Positions 1-7,949 of a DNA stretch of 17,687 nucleotides are shown in pieces. This DNA comes from Gemmatimonadaceae bacterium (GTDB lineage: Bacteria > Gemmatimonadota > Gemmatimonadetes > Gemmatimonadales > Gemmatimonadaceae), in assembly GCA_025453855.1 (NCBI GenBank), contig JALOPO010000004.1, positions 1-17,687 of the forward strand. Reading direction: 5' to 3'. Below the pieces are notes generated by a model, which saw only the letters and a list, made by a program, of their open reading frames with translations, was not told the DNA's origin and did no database searches. Numbering within the stretch: position 1 is the first letter of the stretch; each line of letters begins with the position of its first letter. Made by a program: the position numbers and the translations under genes.

Positions 1-1661
1 GCCACGCCCTCCAGCAGCTCGCGCGCGTGCGCGCGCCCCGTGACGCTCGTCGCATCGCCGCCGAGCATGCGCGCCACCTCGGCCACGCGCGACTCGCCGG
101 CCACGGCGCGCACGTCGCTCGACGTCACGCCATCGGCGGTCCCCTTCTCCACCACGATGTGGTGGTGCGCGCGCGCCGCGAGCTGCGCGAGATGCGTGAT
201 CGCGAAGACCTGGTGGCCGGCCGCGAGCGCACGCAAGGCCTCGCCCACCTGGTGCCCCACGCGCCCGCCGATGCCGGCGTCGACCTCGTCGAAGACGAGC
301 GTCGGCACCGCGTCCTGCGCCGCCTGCGTGCGCGCCAGCGCGAGCATCACGCGCGAGAGCTCGCCGCCGCTCGCGACGCGTGCCAGCGGGCGGGCCTCGT
401 GCCCGGCGTTGAGCGCCACGCGGAACTCCACGTCCTCGGCGCCGGTGGCACCGGGTTCGTCACGCGGCGGGAGCGCCACGAGGAAGCGCCCGTCGGCGAG
501 GCCGAGCGCGGGGAGCTGCGAACTCACGTCCTGCGCGAGACGGCCGGCGGCGGTGCGCCGCGCCGCGGTGAGCTGCGTGCATGCCTGCGTGAACGCCTGC
601 TGCGCGGCGTCGAACTCCGCATGCAGGCGGCGCAGGTCCTCCTCGGCGTCGTCGACGAGGCGCAGCTCGGCCTGGGCCTGCTCGGCGGTGCGCAGCACGT
701 CGTCGAGCGCGGGGCCATGCTTGCGCATGAGGCGGAGCACGAGGTCGCGGCGCTGCGTGACCTCGACGAGGCGTTCGGGATCGAGCTCCACCCCCTCGGC
801 GTAGCGCGTCGCCTCGCGCGCGAGCTCCTCGAGCGCATAGAGCGCGTCGTCGGCAAGACGCGCCAGCGGCTCCGCGCCCCCATCGATGCGGCGGAGCTGC
901 CCCAGCGCCTTCTGCACCGCGCCGAGCAGGCCGAGGATCCCCTCGTCACCGTCCCCCTCGATCGCGCCGGTGACCTGCGCGGCGAGCGTGCGCAGCTCGT
1001 CGGCGTGCTCGAGCCGACGAGCCTCCTCGTCGAGCCGTGCATCCTCGCCGGGCACGAGGCGCGCGGCGGCGATCTCGTCGACGACGTGACGCAGCCAGTC
1101 GGCGCGCTGCTCCGCCTCGCGCTGGCGCGTGCGACGGGTGGCGATCGCCTCGCGCGCCGTGCGCACCGCGGCGTGCGCCGCGGTCACCTGGTCGGCGAGC
1201 GCGAGCGCGCCCGCCGCCGCGTCGAGCCAGCGACGCTGCGCCGCGGCATCGAGCAGCGTCTGCGCCTCGTGCTGCCCGTGCACGGTGACGAGCAGTCGCC
1301 CGATCTCGCCGAGCACGGTGGCGGTCACCGGCGTGCCGTTGATCCATGCGCGCGCGCGCCCCGGTGCCACCTCGCGACGCAGCACGAGCGTCCCCCCGTC
1401 GACATCGAGGCCGCGTGCGTCGAGCGCCGCGAGCAGGTCCGGTCGTCCCCCGACCTCGAAGACGCCCTCCACCGTGGCACGCCCGGCGCCCTGCCGCACG
1501 AGATCGGCGCTCGCGCGTTCGCCGAGGAGCACGCCGAGCGCGCCGACGATGATCGACTTCCCGGCCCCGGTCTCACCCGAGAGCACGTTGAAGCCGGCGG
1601 CGAGCGGGAGCGTGACGTGCTCGATGATGGCGAGGTCGCGGATGCGCAGCTCGACGAGCAT
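1..1661 (-). CDS. recN: DNA repair protein RecN (3' end cut by window edge)
   Basis: RecN is an SMC-like ATPase of double-strand break repair that acts at DNA ends with RecA. The 553 visible codons carry all ATPase signatures: Walker A GETGAGKS at residues 29-36, ABC signature SGGE at 431-434, and Walker B with F457-D458-E459 inside LVFDEVDAGIGG. The middle (about residues 150-400) is rich in Glu, Arg, Ala and Leu, as expected for the RecN coiled-coil arms. The start is the ATG at 1661, giving MLVELRIRDLAIIE, the usual RecN N-terminus; no other start lies nearby. The frame is still open at position 1 but already shows the end-of-family stretch HARELL, so probably only a few to about 20 residues are missing. 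It begins 23 bp after the nadK stop, as the last visible gene of the dxs-nadK-recN run. Family assignment is very secure. Confidence 0.96.
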   Translation of the reverse strand, partial: MLVELRIRDLAIIEHVTLPLAAGFNVLSGETGAGKSIIVGALGVLLGERASADLVRQGAGRATVEGVFEVGGRPDLLAALDARGLDVDGGTLVLRREVAPGRARAWINGTPVTATVLGEIGRLLVTVHGQHEAQTLLDAAAQRRWLDAAAGALALADQVTAAHAAVRTAREAIATRRTRQREAEQRADWLRHVVDEIAAARLVPGEDARLDEEARRLEHADELRTLAAQVTGAIEGDGDEGILGLLGAVQKALGQLRRIDGGAEPLARLADDALYALEELAREATRYAEGVELDPERLVEVTQRRDLVLRLMRKHGPALDDVLRTAEQAQAELRLVDDAEEDLRRLHAEFDAAQQAFTQACTQLTAARRTAAGRLAQDVSSQLPALGLADGRFLVALPPRDEPGATGAEDVEFRVALNAGHEARPLARVASGGELSRVMLALARTQAAQDAVPTLVFDEVDAGIGGRVGHQVGEALRALAAGHQVFAITHLAQLAARAHHHIVVEKGTADGVTSSDVRAVAGESRVAEVARMLGGDATSVTGRAHARELLEGV

Positions 1662-1684
1662 GCAGTCGGCGAGGATGTGGGCGG

Positions 1685-2548
1685 TCAGTCGCGATCGGCG
1701 AGCCCGCCCCAGGCGAGCTTCTGCCGCAGGCGCGAGAAGAAGCCGTCGCCGTCGAGACGCGCGACGAGGATCGGCGCGGCGGCGCGTCGCACGTGCAGCG
1801 TGTCGCCCTGCTGGAAGGTCATCCCCACCTGCCCATCGACCGTCACCAGCAGCTCGGCCGAGTCGCCGTTGATGCGCACCGCGAAGCGCGCGGTCGGCGG
1901 GAGCACCACCGGCCGCATCGCGAGGGTGTGCGGCGAGATCGGGACGATGACGATCGACTCGACGGTCGGCACGACGATCGGCCCACCGGCCGAGAGCGCA
2001 TACGCCGTCGAGCCCGTGGGCGTGGCGCAGATCACGCCGTCGGCCGAATAGCTCGCGATCTCCTCGTCATCCACGATGGCGGTGAGCTGCACCACGCGCG
2101 CGAAGCCGCCCTTGTGGAGCACCACGTCGTTCAGCGCACGCCACCGCCGCCGCACCTGCCCCTCGATGTCGACGACCTGTGCCTCGAGCGCCATGCGCGG
2201 CTCGACGACGAACTCGCCGCGCACGAGGCGCGCGATGGCGCGCCCCAATCCGTCGCGCCCGGTGGCGGTGAGGAAGCCGAGGCGCCCGAGGTTGACGCCG
2301 AGGATCGGCACCTGGCGCCCGTCGAGGAAGCGCGCGCCGCGCAGGAAGGTGCCGTCGCCGCCGAGCGTGATCAGCGCGTCGATCGCCGAGTCGGCGGTGA
2401 GCGGCGCCGCCCCCGGGATCGCGTCGGCGAGCGTGTCCTCGACGTGCAGCGACGCGCCGAGCTCCGACGGCAACCGTCGGAGCTCGGCCAGCACGTCCTG
2501 GAGGTCGGCGTAGCCCCGGTGACCGAGGACGCCGAGGCGGGCAGTCAC
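1685..2548 (-). CDS. nadK: NAD kinase
   Basis: NAD kinase phosphorylates NAD+ to NADP+ using ATP or polyphosphate and is the cell's only route to NADP. The 287-residue protein has the GGDG motif at 63-66 followed by TFLR, the NDVVLHKG segment around residue 140, and the conserved Gly/Thr-rich block DGVICATPTGSTAYALSAGG at about 170-189. Length is normal for bacterial NadK. The start is the GTG at 2548: it overlaps the dxs stop as GTGA, and a GAGG lies about 10 nt upstream. The frame stays open much further upstream, but that part is only the antisense-free shadow of dxs and has no NadK similarity. NadP made here serves neighbouring pathways such as FolD and the MEP pathway. In many bacteria nadK sits just before recN, as here. 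Confidence 0.96.
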   Translation of the reverse strand: MTARLGVLGHRGYADLQDVLAELRRLPSELGASLHVEDTLADAIPGAAPLTADSAIDALITLGGDGTFLRGARFLDGRQVPILGVNLGRLGFLTATGRDGLGRAIARLVRGEFVVEPRMALEAQVVDIEGQVRRRWRALNDVVLHKGGFARVVQLTAIVDDEEIASYSADGVICATPTGSTAYALSAGGPIVVPTVESIVIVPISPHTLAMRPVVLPPTARFAVRINGDSAELLVTVDGQVGMTFQQGDTLHVRRAAAPILVARLDGDGFFSRLRQKLAWGGLADRD

Positions 2549-4431
2549 CCGGCGATCGCCTCGCTCTCGTGCAGCGCGCGCACCTTGTCGGCGATGCCGG
2601 CCGCATCGAGGCCGCACTGCGCGAGCTGCCGTGCTCGGGGCGCCGCGTAGATGAAGCGATCGGGGATGCCGTGCGCCGTCACCCGCACGGTGGGGTCGAG
2701 GCGCGAGACGACGGTGCCCATGTAGGCGCCGAAGCCGTTCACCACCGTCCCCTCCTCGACCACGAGGAGCTGCTTGTGATCGTTGACGATCGCAGCCAGC
2801 GTGAGCTCGTCGTACGGCTTGAGGTAGCGGCAGTTCACCACCGTGACGTCGAGCCCCTCGGCGGCGAGCGTCTCGGCGGCCTCCATCGACTTGCCGACCA
2901 TCGTGCCGACCGCGAGGATCGCGACGCCGTCGCGCCCCTTGCGCAGCACCTCCCACGTGGCGTGCGGCACCACGGGGATCTCCTTCATCGGCGGCACGGC
3001 ATCGGGCGCCGCGTCACGCGGATACCGCAGGCAGCTCGGCCCCTCGGTGCGCTCCGTGCAGGTGCGCAGGAGCGCCAGCATCTCGGTCGCATCCTTCGGC
3101 GCGGTGACCATCATGCCGGGGATGGTGAGCATGTAGGCGATATCGTACAGCCCCATGTGCGTCTCGCCATCCTCGCCCACCACCCCCGCGCGGTCCATCG
3201 CGAAGACGACCGGGAGGTGCTGCACCGCGACATCGTGCACGATCATGTCGTACGCGCGCTGCAGGAAGGTGCTGTAGATCGCGACCACCGGCACGATCCC
3301 GCGCGTCGCGAGCCCGGCCGCGAAGGTGACCGCATGTCCTTCGGCGATGCCCACGTCGAAGGTGCGATCCGGGTGCGCCTTGGCCACCGTGCCGATGCCG
3401 GTGCCGCTCGGCATCGCCGCGGTGATGGCGGCGACCTCCGGGCGCTCGGTCATGAGGTCGGCGAGCCCCTGTCCGAAGACCGCGGTGTAGGCCGGGTTCG
3501 CACTCGACGACTTGAGCTGCTTGCCGGTGCTCGGATCGTGGCCCGGCGGGAGCGCGTGCCACTTCTCCACGTGCTCACCGGCCGGGAAGCCCTTCCCCTT
3601 CTGCGTGACGACGTGCACCAGGCGCGGCGTCTTGAGGTCGCGCACCGCGGTGAACGTGTCGACCAGCGCGTCGATGTCGTGCCCGTCGATCGGACCGAAG
3701 TAGCGGAAGCCGAGCTCCTCGAAGAGCACGCCCGGCGTGAGGAAGCTCTTGGTCGCCTCCTCCCACTTGCGCACGATCGTGCCGAGCGGCCCCGGCGCGT
3801 GGTCGACGAAGTCGCCGATCGCGCTGCGGAGGCGGTTGTAGAGCGGGTTGCGCTGCACCGAGACGAGGTACTTGTGCATCGCGCCGACGTTGGGCGCGAT
3901 CGACATCTCGTTGTCGTTGAGGACGATGATGATGTCGCGATCGCTCGAGCCGGCGTTGTTCAGCCCCTCGTACGACAGCCCGCACGAGAGTGCGCCGTCG
4001 CCGAGCACCGCCGCCACCTTGAACTGCTCGCCCTTGATGTCGCGCGCCACCGCCATGCCGTAGGCCGCCGAGACCGCGGTCGCAGCGTGCCCCGCGCCGA
4101 AGGTGTCGTACTCGCTCTCGGTACGCTTGAGGAAGCCGCTGATGCCGTTCTCCTGGCGCAGCGTGTCCATGCGCCCGGCGCGCCCGGTGAGCAGCTTGTG
4201 CGGATAGCCCTGGTGTCCCACGTCCCAGACGAGCTGGTCGCGCGGCGTGTCGAGGACGGCGTGCAGCGCCACGGTGAGCTCGACCACGCCCAGCCCCGCG
4301 CCGATGTGGCCGCCGGTGCGCGAGCAGTTGTCGATGAGGAAGGCGCGCATGTCGGCCGACAGCGCACGGAGGTCGTCACGCGACATCCGCTTGAGGTCGG
4401 CCGGCGACTGCACACGATCGAGGAGGGACAT
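2545..4431 (-). CDS. dxs: 1-deoxy-D-xylulose-5-phosphate synthase
   Basis: Dxs is the thiamine-diphosphate enzyme that condenses pyruvate and glyceraldehyde-3-phosphate in the first step of the MEP isoprenoid pathway. The 628-residue product has GGHIGAGLG with H42, the ThDP/Mg motif from GDGALSCG to the NDN of LNDNEMSIAPNVGA, YFGPIDGHD, the catalytic-Glu segment FDVGIAEGHAVTF, and DRAGVVGEDGETHMG in the pyrimidine-binding domain. The ATG at 4431 was chosen because it gives MSLLDRVQSPADL, a typical Dxs N-terminus, with GGAG seven nt upstream; the frame is open up to 4515 but that stretch is non-coding in character. The usual AEQHAVT is AEGHAVT here, a variant I recall from other phyla such as Bacteroidetes. 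It follows ispA after a 129-bp gap and overlaps nadK by 4 bp. Confidence 0.97.
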   Translation of the reverse strand: MSLLDRVQSPADLKRMSRDDLRALSADMRAFLIDNCSRTGGHIGAGLGVVELTVALHAVLDTPRDQLVWDVGHQGYPHKLLTGRAGRMDTLRQENGISGFLKRTESEYDTFGAGHAATAVSAAYGMAVARDIKGEQFKVAAVLGDGALSCGLSYEGLNNAGSSDRDIIIVLNDNEMSIAPNVGAMHKYLVSVQRNPLYNRLRSAIGDFVDHAPGPLGTIVRKWEEATKSFLTPGVLFEELGFRYFGPIDGHDIDALVDTFTAVRDLKTPRLVHVVTQKGKGFPAGEHVEKWHALPPGHDPSTGKQLKSSSANPAYTAVFGQGLADLMTERPEVAAITAAMPSGTGIGTVAKAHPDRTFDVGIAEGHAVTFAAGLATRGIVPVVAIYSTFLQRAYDMIVHDVAVQHLPVVFAMDRAGVVGEDGETHMGLYDIAYMLTIPGMMVTAPKDATEMLALLRTCTERTEGPSCLRYPRDAAPDAVPPMKEIPVVPHATWEVLRKGRDGVAILAVGTMVGKSMEAAETLAAEGLDVTVVNCRYLKPYDELTLAAIVNDHKQLLVVEEGTVVNGFGAYMGTVVSRLDPTVRVTAHGIPDRFIYAAPRARQLAQCGLDAAGIADKVRALHESEAIAG

Positions 4432-4501
4432 GGACCAGCTCCGTTGAAGTGACCCGCGCGCCGCGCCCCTACCGGGCGGCGACCGTGGACCTGCGACCCG
4501 C

Positions 4502-4518
4502 GCCGTGCCCCGCACGGC
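4502..4518 (-). other. Short perfect hairpin in the ispA-dxs gap
   Basis: A 7-bp perfect stem (GCCGTGC/GCACGGC) with a 3-nt loop sits in the 129-bp gap between the ispA stop and the dxs start. No T-run follows on the minus strand, so it is a poor intrinsic terminator. No convincing -35/-10 pair was seen in the gap. It could be a dxs 5' UTR element or chance folding of GC-rich DNA. Confidence 0.3.
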
Positions 4519-4560
4519 CCTGCGACGAACGATCCCGCACCTGCCTCGCGCCGCGCGCCA

Positions 4561-5457
4561 TCACGACGGCCGCGCCACCGAATATCGCGCCAGCTGCTCC
4601 AGCGCAGGCGTGAGCAGCCCCGCGCCGGCGAGCGCCGCACATCCCTGAGCGACCAACGCATCGGCACGCGCCACGGCTCCCTCGATGCCGAGGAGCGCTG
4701 GGTACGTGCTCTTGGCCAGCGCCACGTCGCGCCCCGCCGTCTTGCCCAGCACCTCCGTCGTCGCCGTGACGTCCAGAACGTCGTCGGCGATCTGGAAGGC
4801 GAGGCCGATCGCATCACCGTACTCGGTCAGCGCCGCGAGGCCATCGGGGGCGACGCGCGCCGCAAGGCCACCCAACCGCACCGAGGCGGTGATGAGCGCA
4901 CCGGTCTTGAGGCGGTGGATCCGCTCCAGCTCCGGGAGTTCGAGCGGGCGCCGCTCGCCATCGAGGTCGAGCAGCTGCCCGCCGATCATCCCCGCACCGC
5001 CCGCCGCTGCCATCAGCTCACGCACGATCGCCCCCGCCTCGCACTCGTCCAGGCCGAGCCCGCGCGCCCCCGCGTAGGCCGTGCGCGCGGCGAGCGGCAC
5101 CATCGCCAGTCCGGCGGCGGTCGCGGCGGCGATGCCGTGCACGATGTGCGTGGTGGGGCGACCGCGACGCATGTCGTCGTCGTCCATGCACGGCAGATCG
5201 TCGTGCACGAGCGAGTATGCGTGCACGACTTCCACGGCGGCGGCGAGCTCGCACGGATCGCCGCTGCCTCCCGCGGCGCGATAGGCCTCGAAGACGAGGA
5301 TCGCGCGCAGCCGCTTGCCGGCGCCGAGCAGCGAATAGCGGATCGCCTCGCCCACGGGACCGGGGGCGTCGCCGAGGTGCCGCGCGCAGAACGTCTCGAG
5401 CGCCGCCGCCACCGCGCGCCGCTCCCGCGTGAAGTCGAGCGCCGCCACCTCAGCCAC
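4561..5457 (-). CDS. ispA: Polyprenyl (farnesyl) diphosphate synthase
   Basis: This type of prenyltransferase joins isopentenyl diphosphate units to allylic diphosphates, most likely making farnesyl diphosphate for quinones, undecaprenyl phosphate and other lipids. The 298-residue protein matches IspA in length. The first Asp-rich motif is DDLPCMD (D86 to D92) followed by DDDMRRGRPTTH, with the two-residue insert of bacterial enzymes; the second is FQIADDVLD (D225, D226). The residue five before the first motif is Tyr (Y81), an aromatic position that in this family limits chain length to C15, so farnesyl is favoured over geranylgeranyl. The start is the GTG at 5457, overlapping the xseB stop by 8 bp; the upstream GGCGAG is a weak ribosome site, and a second GTG three codons in is possible. 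The xseB-ispA-dxs order is widespread in bacteria. Confidence 0.93.
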   Translation of the reverse strand: MAEVAALDFTRERRAVAAALETFCARHLGDAPGPVGEAIRYSLLGAGKRLRAILVFEAYRAAGGSGDPCELAAAVEVVHAYSLVHDDLPCMDDDDMRRGRPTTHIVHGIAAATAAGLAMVPLAARTAYAGARGLGLDECEAGAIVRELMAAAGGAGMIGGQLLDLDGERRPLELPELERIHRLKTGALITASVRLGGLAARVAPDGLAALTEYGDAIGLAFQIADDVLDVTATTEVLGKTAGRDVALAKSTYPALLGIEGAVARADALVAQGCAALAGAGLLTPALEQLARYSVARPS

Positions 5458-5677
5458 GCGTCTCGCCGAGTGACAGGGAGCCGTCGGCCTGCTCGATGAG
5501 CTGCATCACACGCGCCTCCGTCTCCTGCAGCGCGCCGGCGGCGTCGCGCAGCCGCCCCACCCCTTCCTCGAAGAGTGCCAGGGCCTCGGCCAGCGGCAGG
5601 CGGTCGCCCTCGAGTTCGCCGACGATCTGCTGCAGGCGCCGGAGCGACGCCTCGTAGGTCATGCCCGTGTCACTCAT
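5450..5677 (-). CDS. xseB: Exodeoxyribonuclease VII small subunit
   Basis: XseB is the small subunit of exonuclease VII; several copies bind along the coiled coil of XseA and are needed for activity on single-stranded DNA. The 75-residue sequence has the family pattern: Y8-E-A-S near the start, LRRLQQIVGELEGDRLPL, then EALALFEEGVGRL, which forms the two-helix hairpin. The ATG at 5677 has AGGA seven nt upstream and overlaps the end of xseA by 8 bp; the downstream end overlaps ispA by 8 bp. These overlaps suggest translational coupling, which would help keep small and large subunits in step. The Met at codon 6 is a less likely alternative start. Confidence 0.94.
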   Translation of the reverse strand: MSDTGMTYEASLRRLQQIVGELEGDRLPLAEALALFEEGVGRLRDAAGALQETEARVMQLIEQADGSLSLGETRG

Positions 5678-7061
5678 CCGGGAATCCTGTCACCGCCTCG
5701 AGGGGATCGCCAGTCCGCACGTGCTCGGTGCGCACGCGCACGGCGCCATCGCGGAAGAGGAGGTCGAGCCGCTGCCCCGGTGACACGTCGGCGGCACTCG
5801 GGAGCGCGCGCCCCGACGCCGCGTCGCGCGCCACCGCGAAGCCGCGATCGAGCGTGGCGAGGGGGCTGAGCGCATGCAGCGCCGCGCCGAGTCGCGCGGT
5901 CTCCGTGCGTCCGTCGGCAAGCCGGCGCGTCACCGTCGCGCGCATGCCCGGGAGCACCGCCTCGAGCGTGGCACGCTCGCGCACCAGCCGCGCGCGCAGC
6001 GCGGTACCGAGCAGGTGGCGGAGCCGTTCGAGCCGCGTCTGCTCGACCGCGCGCAGCCGGCGCGCCGAGGCGGCGAATCGCCCGCCCACCACGCGCAGCT
6101 GCTCGCGGCGACGGACCACCGTGCGGCCGCCGGCGAGGCGGAGCCGGTGCGCGAGATCGGCGTGCTGCGCGAGCAGCGCGTCGCGATCCGGGACCGCCGC
6201 CTCGGCCGCCGCCGATGGGGTGGCGGCCCGCAGGTCGGCGACCAGGTCGACGACCGACGTGTCGACCTCGTGCCCCACGGCCGCGATCACCGGCACCGGG
6301 CAGTCGGCCACCGCCCGCGCCACACGCTCGTCGTTGAAGGCCCAGAGATCCTCGCGCGCGCCGCCGCCGCGCCCGATGATCACCACGTCGGCGCCACCCC
6401 ACCGTGCCACGCGCTGCAGCGCGGCGACCAGCTCCGCCTCGGTCCCCTCGCCCTGCACGCGCGACGGCACCAGCACCAGCCGCACCGCGGCGAAGCGGCT
6501 CGCCGACACCACCCGGATGTCGTGCCAGGCGGCGCCATCGGGACTCGTGATCACCGCCACGCAGCGCGGCAGCAGCGGGAGCGGGCGCTTGCGCTCCGGG
6601 TCGAGCAGGCCGTCGGCCTTGAGGCGCGCGATCGTCTGCTCGAGTGCCTTGCGCCACAGCCCGTCGCCCTCCGCGCCGAGTCGCGTCACGCGCAGCTGCA
6701 GGTCGCCGTAGTTGGGATAGACGGTCATCTGCCCCTGGGCTGTGACCAGCATCCCGTTCTCCGGCATCACCTGCACGCGCGCCGCGTCCGACTTCCACAT
6801 CACGCAGCGCACGCGCGCATCGGCGTCGCGCAACGAGAAGTACCAGTGCCCGCTGCGGTACGCCTTGAAGTCGCTCACCTCGCCGCGCACCCAGAGCGGC
6901 GGGAAGGCCCCCTCGATGACGTCCTTCGCGGCACGCGTGAGCGTCATCACGCTCATCGCCGACGACGCCGACGATCCGGGCGTCTCGTCGTCGCGCGCGG
7001 GACGTCGACCGCCGCGTGCGCGCGGGAGCCCGGGGGCGTCGTCGAACAGCGACCCCGACAT
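5670..7061 (-). CDS. xseA: Exodeoxyribonuclease VII large subunit
   Basis: XseA is the catalytic subunit of exonuclease VII, which degrades single-stranded DNA from both ends and takes part in mismatch repair and removal of damaged ends. The 463-residue protein has an N-terminal OB fold at about 40-135 (WVRGEVSDFKAYRSGHWYF), then the catalytic domain with GRGGG at 230-234 followed by AREDLWAFNDE, and AVGHEVDTSVVDLVAD at 261-276. A long Arg/Ala-rich helix follows and would bind XseB. The ATG at 7061 overlaps the folD stop as TGATG. About 35 residues precede the normal family start; no strong Shine-Dalgarno is visible, so Met36 or Met39 cannot be excluded as the true start. Confidence 0.95.
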   Translation of the reverse strand: MSGSLFDDAPGLPRARGGRRPARDDETPGSSASSAMSVMTLTRAAKDVIEGAFPPLWVRGEVSDFKAYRSGHWYFSLRDADARVRCVMWKSDAARVQVMPENGMLVTAQGQMTVYPNYGDLQLRVTRLGAEGDGLWRKALEQTIARLKADGLLDPERKRPLPLLPRCVAVITSPDGAAWHDIRVVSASRFAAVRLVLVPSRVQGEGTEAELVAALQRVARWGGADVVIIGRGGGAREDLWAFNDERVARAVADCPVPVIAAVGHEVDTSVVDLVADLRAATPSAAAEAAVPDRDALLAQHADLAHRLRLAGGRTVVRRREQLRVVGGRFAASARRLRAVEQTRLERLRHLLGTALRARLVRERATLEAVLPGMRATVTRRLADGRTETARLGAALHALSPLATLDRGFAVARDAASGRALPSAADVSPGQRLDLLFRDGAVRVRTEHVRTGDPLEAVTGFPDE

Positions 7062-7939
7062 CAGGGAGCGACTCGCGAGGCGGCGCGCAGCGTGTTCTTC
7101 AGGAGCATCGCGATCGTCAGCGGCCCCACGCCACCGGGCACCGGCGTGATCCGTCCCGCCACCTCGCGCACCGCGGCGAAGTCGACGTCACCCGCGAGCA
7201 CGTAGCCGGTCTTGCTGCGCGGCTCCTCGACGCGATTGATCCCGACGTCGATCACCGTCGCGCCGGGCTTCACCATGTCGGCGGTCACGAAGCGCGCGCG
7301 GCCGATCGCCGCCACCAGGATGTCGGCGCGCCGTGCGTGCCCGGCGAGATCGCGCGTGCGGCTGTGGCAGGTCGTCACCGTCGCATCCACGCCCGGCTGG
7401 ATCATGAGCGCGCCCATCGGCTTCCCGACGATGTTCGACCGGCCGATCACGACCACCTCGGCCCCCTTCGTCGGCACGTCGTAGCGGCGCAGCAGCTCCA
7501 TGACGCCGGCCGGCGTGCAGGGCGCGAAGCCGTCCGGATCGCCGATCAGGAGCCGCCCCGCGTTCACCGGGTGGAAGCCGTCGACGTCCTTCGCCGGATC
7601 GATGCGGCGGATCACCTCGTCGGCCGAGCACTGCGGCGGCAGCGGCATCTGCACGAGGATGCCGTGGATCGCGGGATCGGCGTTCAGCGCGTCGACCTGT
7701 GCCAGCAGCTCGCCCTGCGACGTGGTGGCCGGCATGCGGATCGTCACCGACCGCATCCCCGCCTCCTCGCACGCCTTCCCCTTGTTGCGCACGTAGACGG
7801 TGCTCGCCGGGTCCTCGCCCACGAGCACCACCGCCAGCCCGGGCGTGACGCCGCGCGCCACGAGATCGGCCACGCCACGCGCCACGTCCTCGCGCACGGC
7901 GCGCGCGACCGCCACGCCGTCCATCAGCTCTGCCGCCAT
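7061..7939 (-). CDS. folD: Methylenetetrahydrofolate dehydrogenase / cyclohydrolase
   Basis: FolD converts 5,10-methylene-THF to 10-formyl-THF in two steps (dehydrogenase with NADP+, then cyclohydrolase), feeding purine and formyl-Met synthesis. The 292-residue product has the catalytic Y49-x3-K53 pair in STVYVRNKGKAC, the QMPLPP segment, DVDGFHP, the NADP-binding GRSNIVGKP, and ITPVPGGVGPLTIAML near the C-terminus. Length is close to the E. coli enzyme. The ATG at 7939 starts MAAELMDG; a GGCGGGA just upstream overlaps the rny stop, which lies 10 bp away. The frame remains open to 8074 but only as a shadow of rny. It is translationally coupled to xseA through a 1-bp overlap. The folD-xseA-xseB order occurs in many bacteria. 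Confidence 0.97.
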   Translation of the reverse strand: MAAELMDGVAVARAVREDVARGVADLVARGVTPGLAVVLVGEDPASTVYVRNKGKACEEAGMRSVTIRMPATTSQGELLAQVDALNADPAIHGILVQMPLPPQCSADEVIRRIDPAKDVDGFHPVNAGRLLIGDPDGFAPCTPAGVMELLRRYDVPTKGAEVVVIGRSNIVGKPMGALMIQPGVDATVTTCHSRTRDLAGHARRADILVAAIGRARFVTADMVKPGATVIDVGINRVEEPRSKTGYVLAGDVDFAAVREVAGRITPVPGGVGPLTIAMLLKNTLRAASRVAP

Positions 7940-7949
7940 GTCCCGCCGC

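Noticed and set aside
4432..4515. N-terminal extension of Dxs to 4515
   Set aside because: The extra residues do not resemble Dxs, and the ATG at 4431 has a proper ribosome site and family-like start.
4502..4518. Hairpin as an ispA terminator
   Set aside because: Seven-bp stem but no T-run follows on the minus strand.
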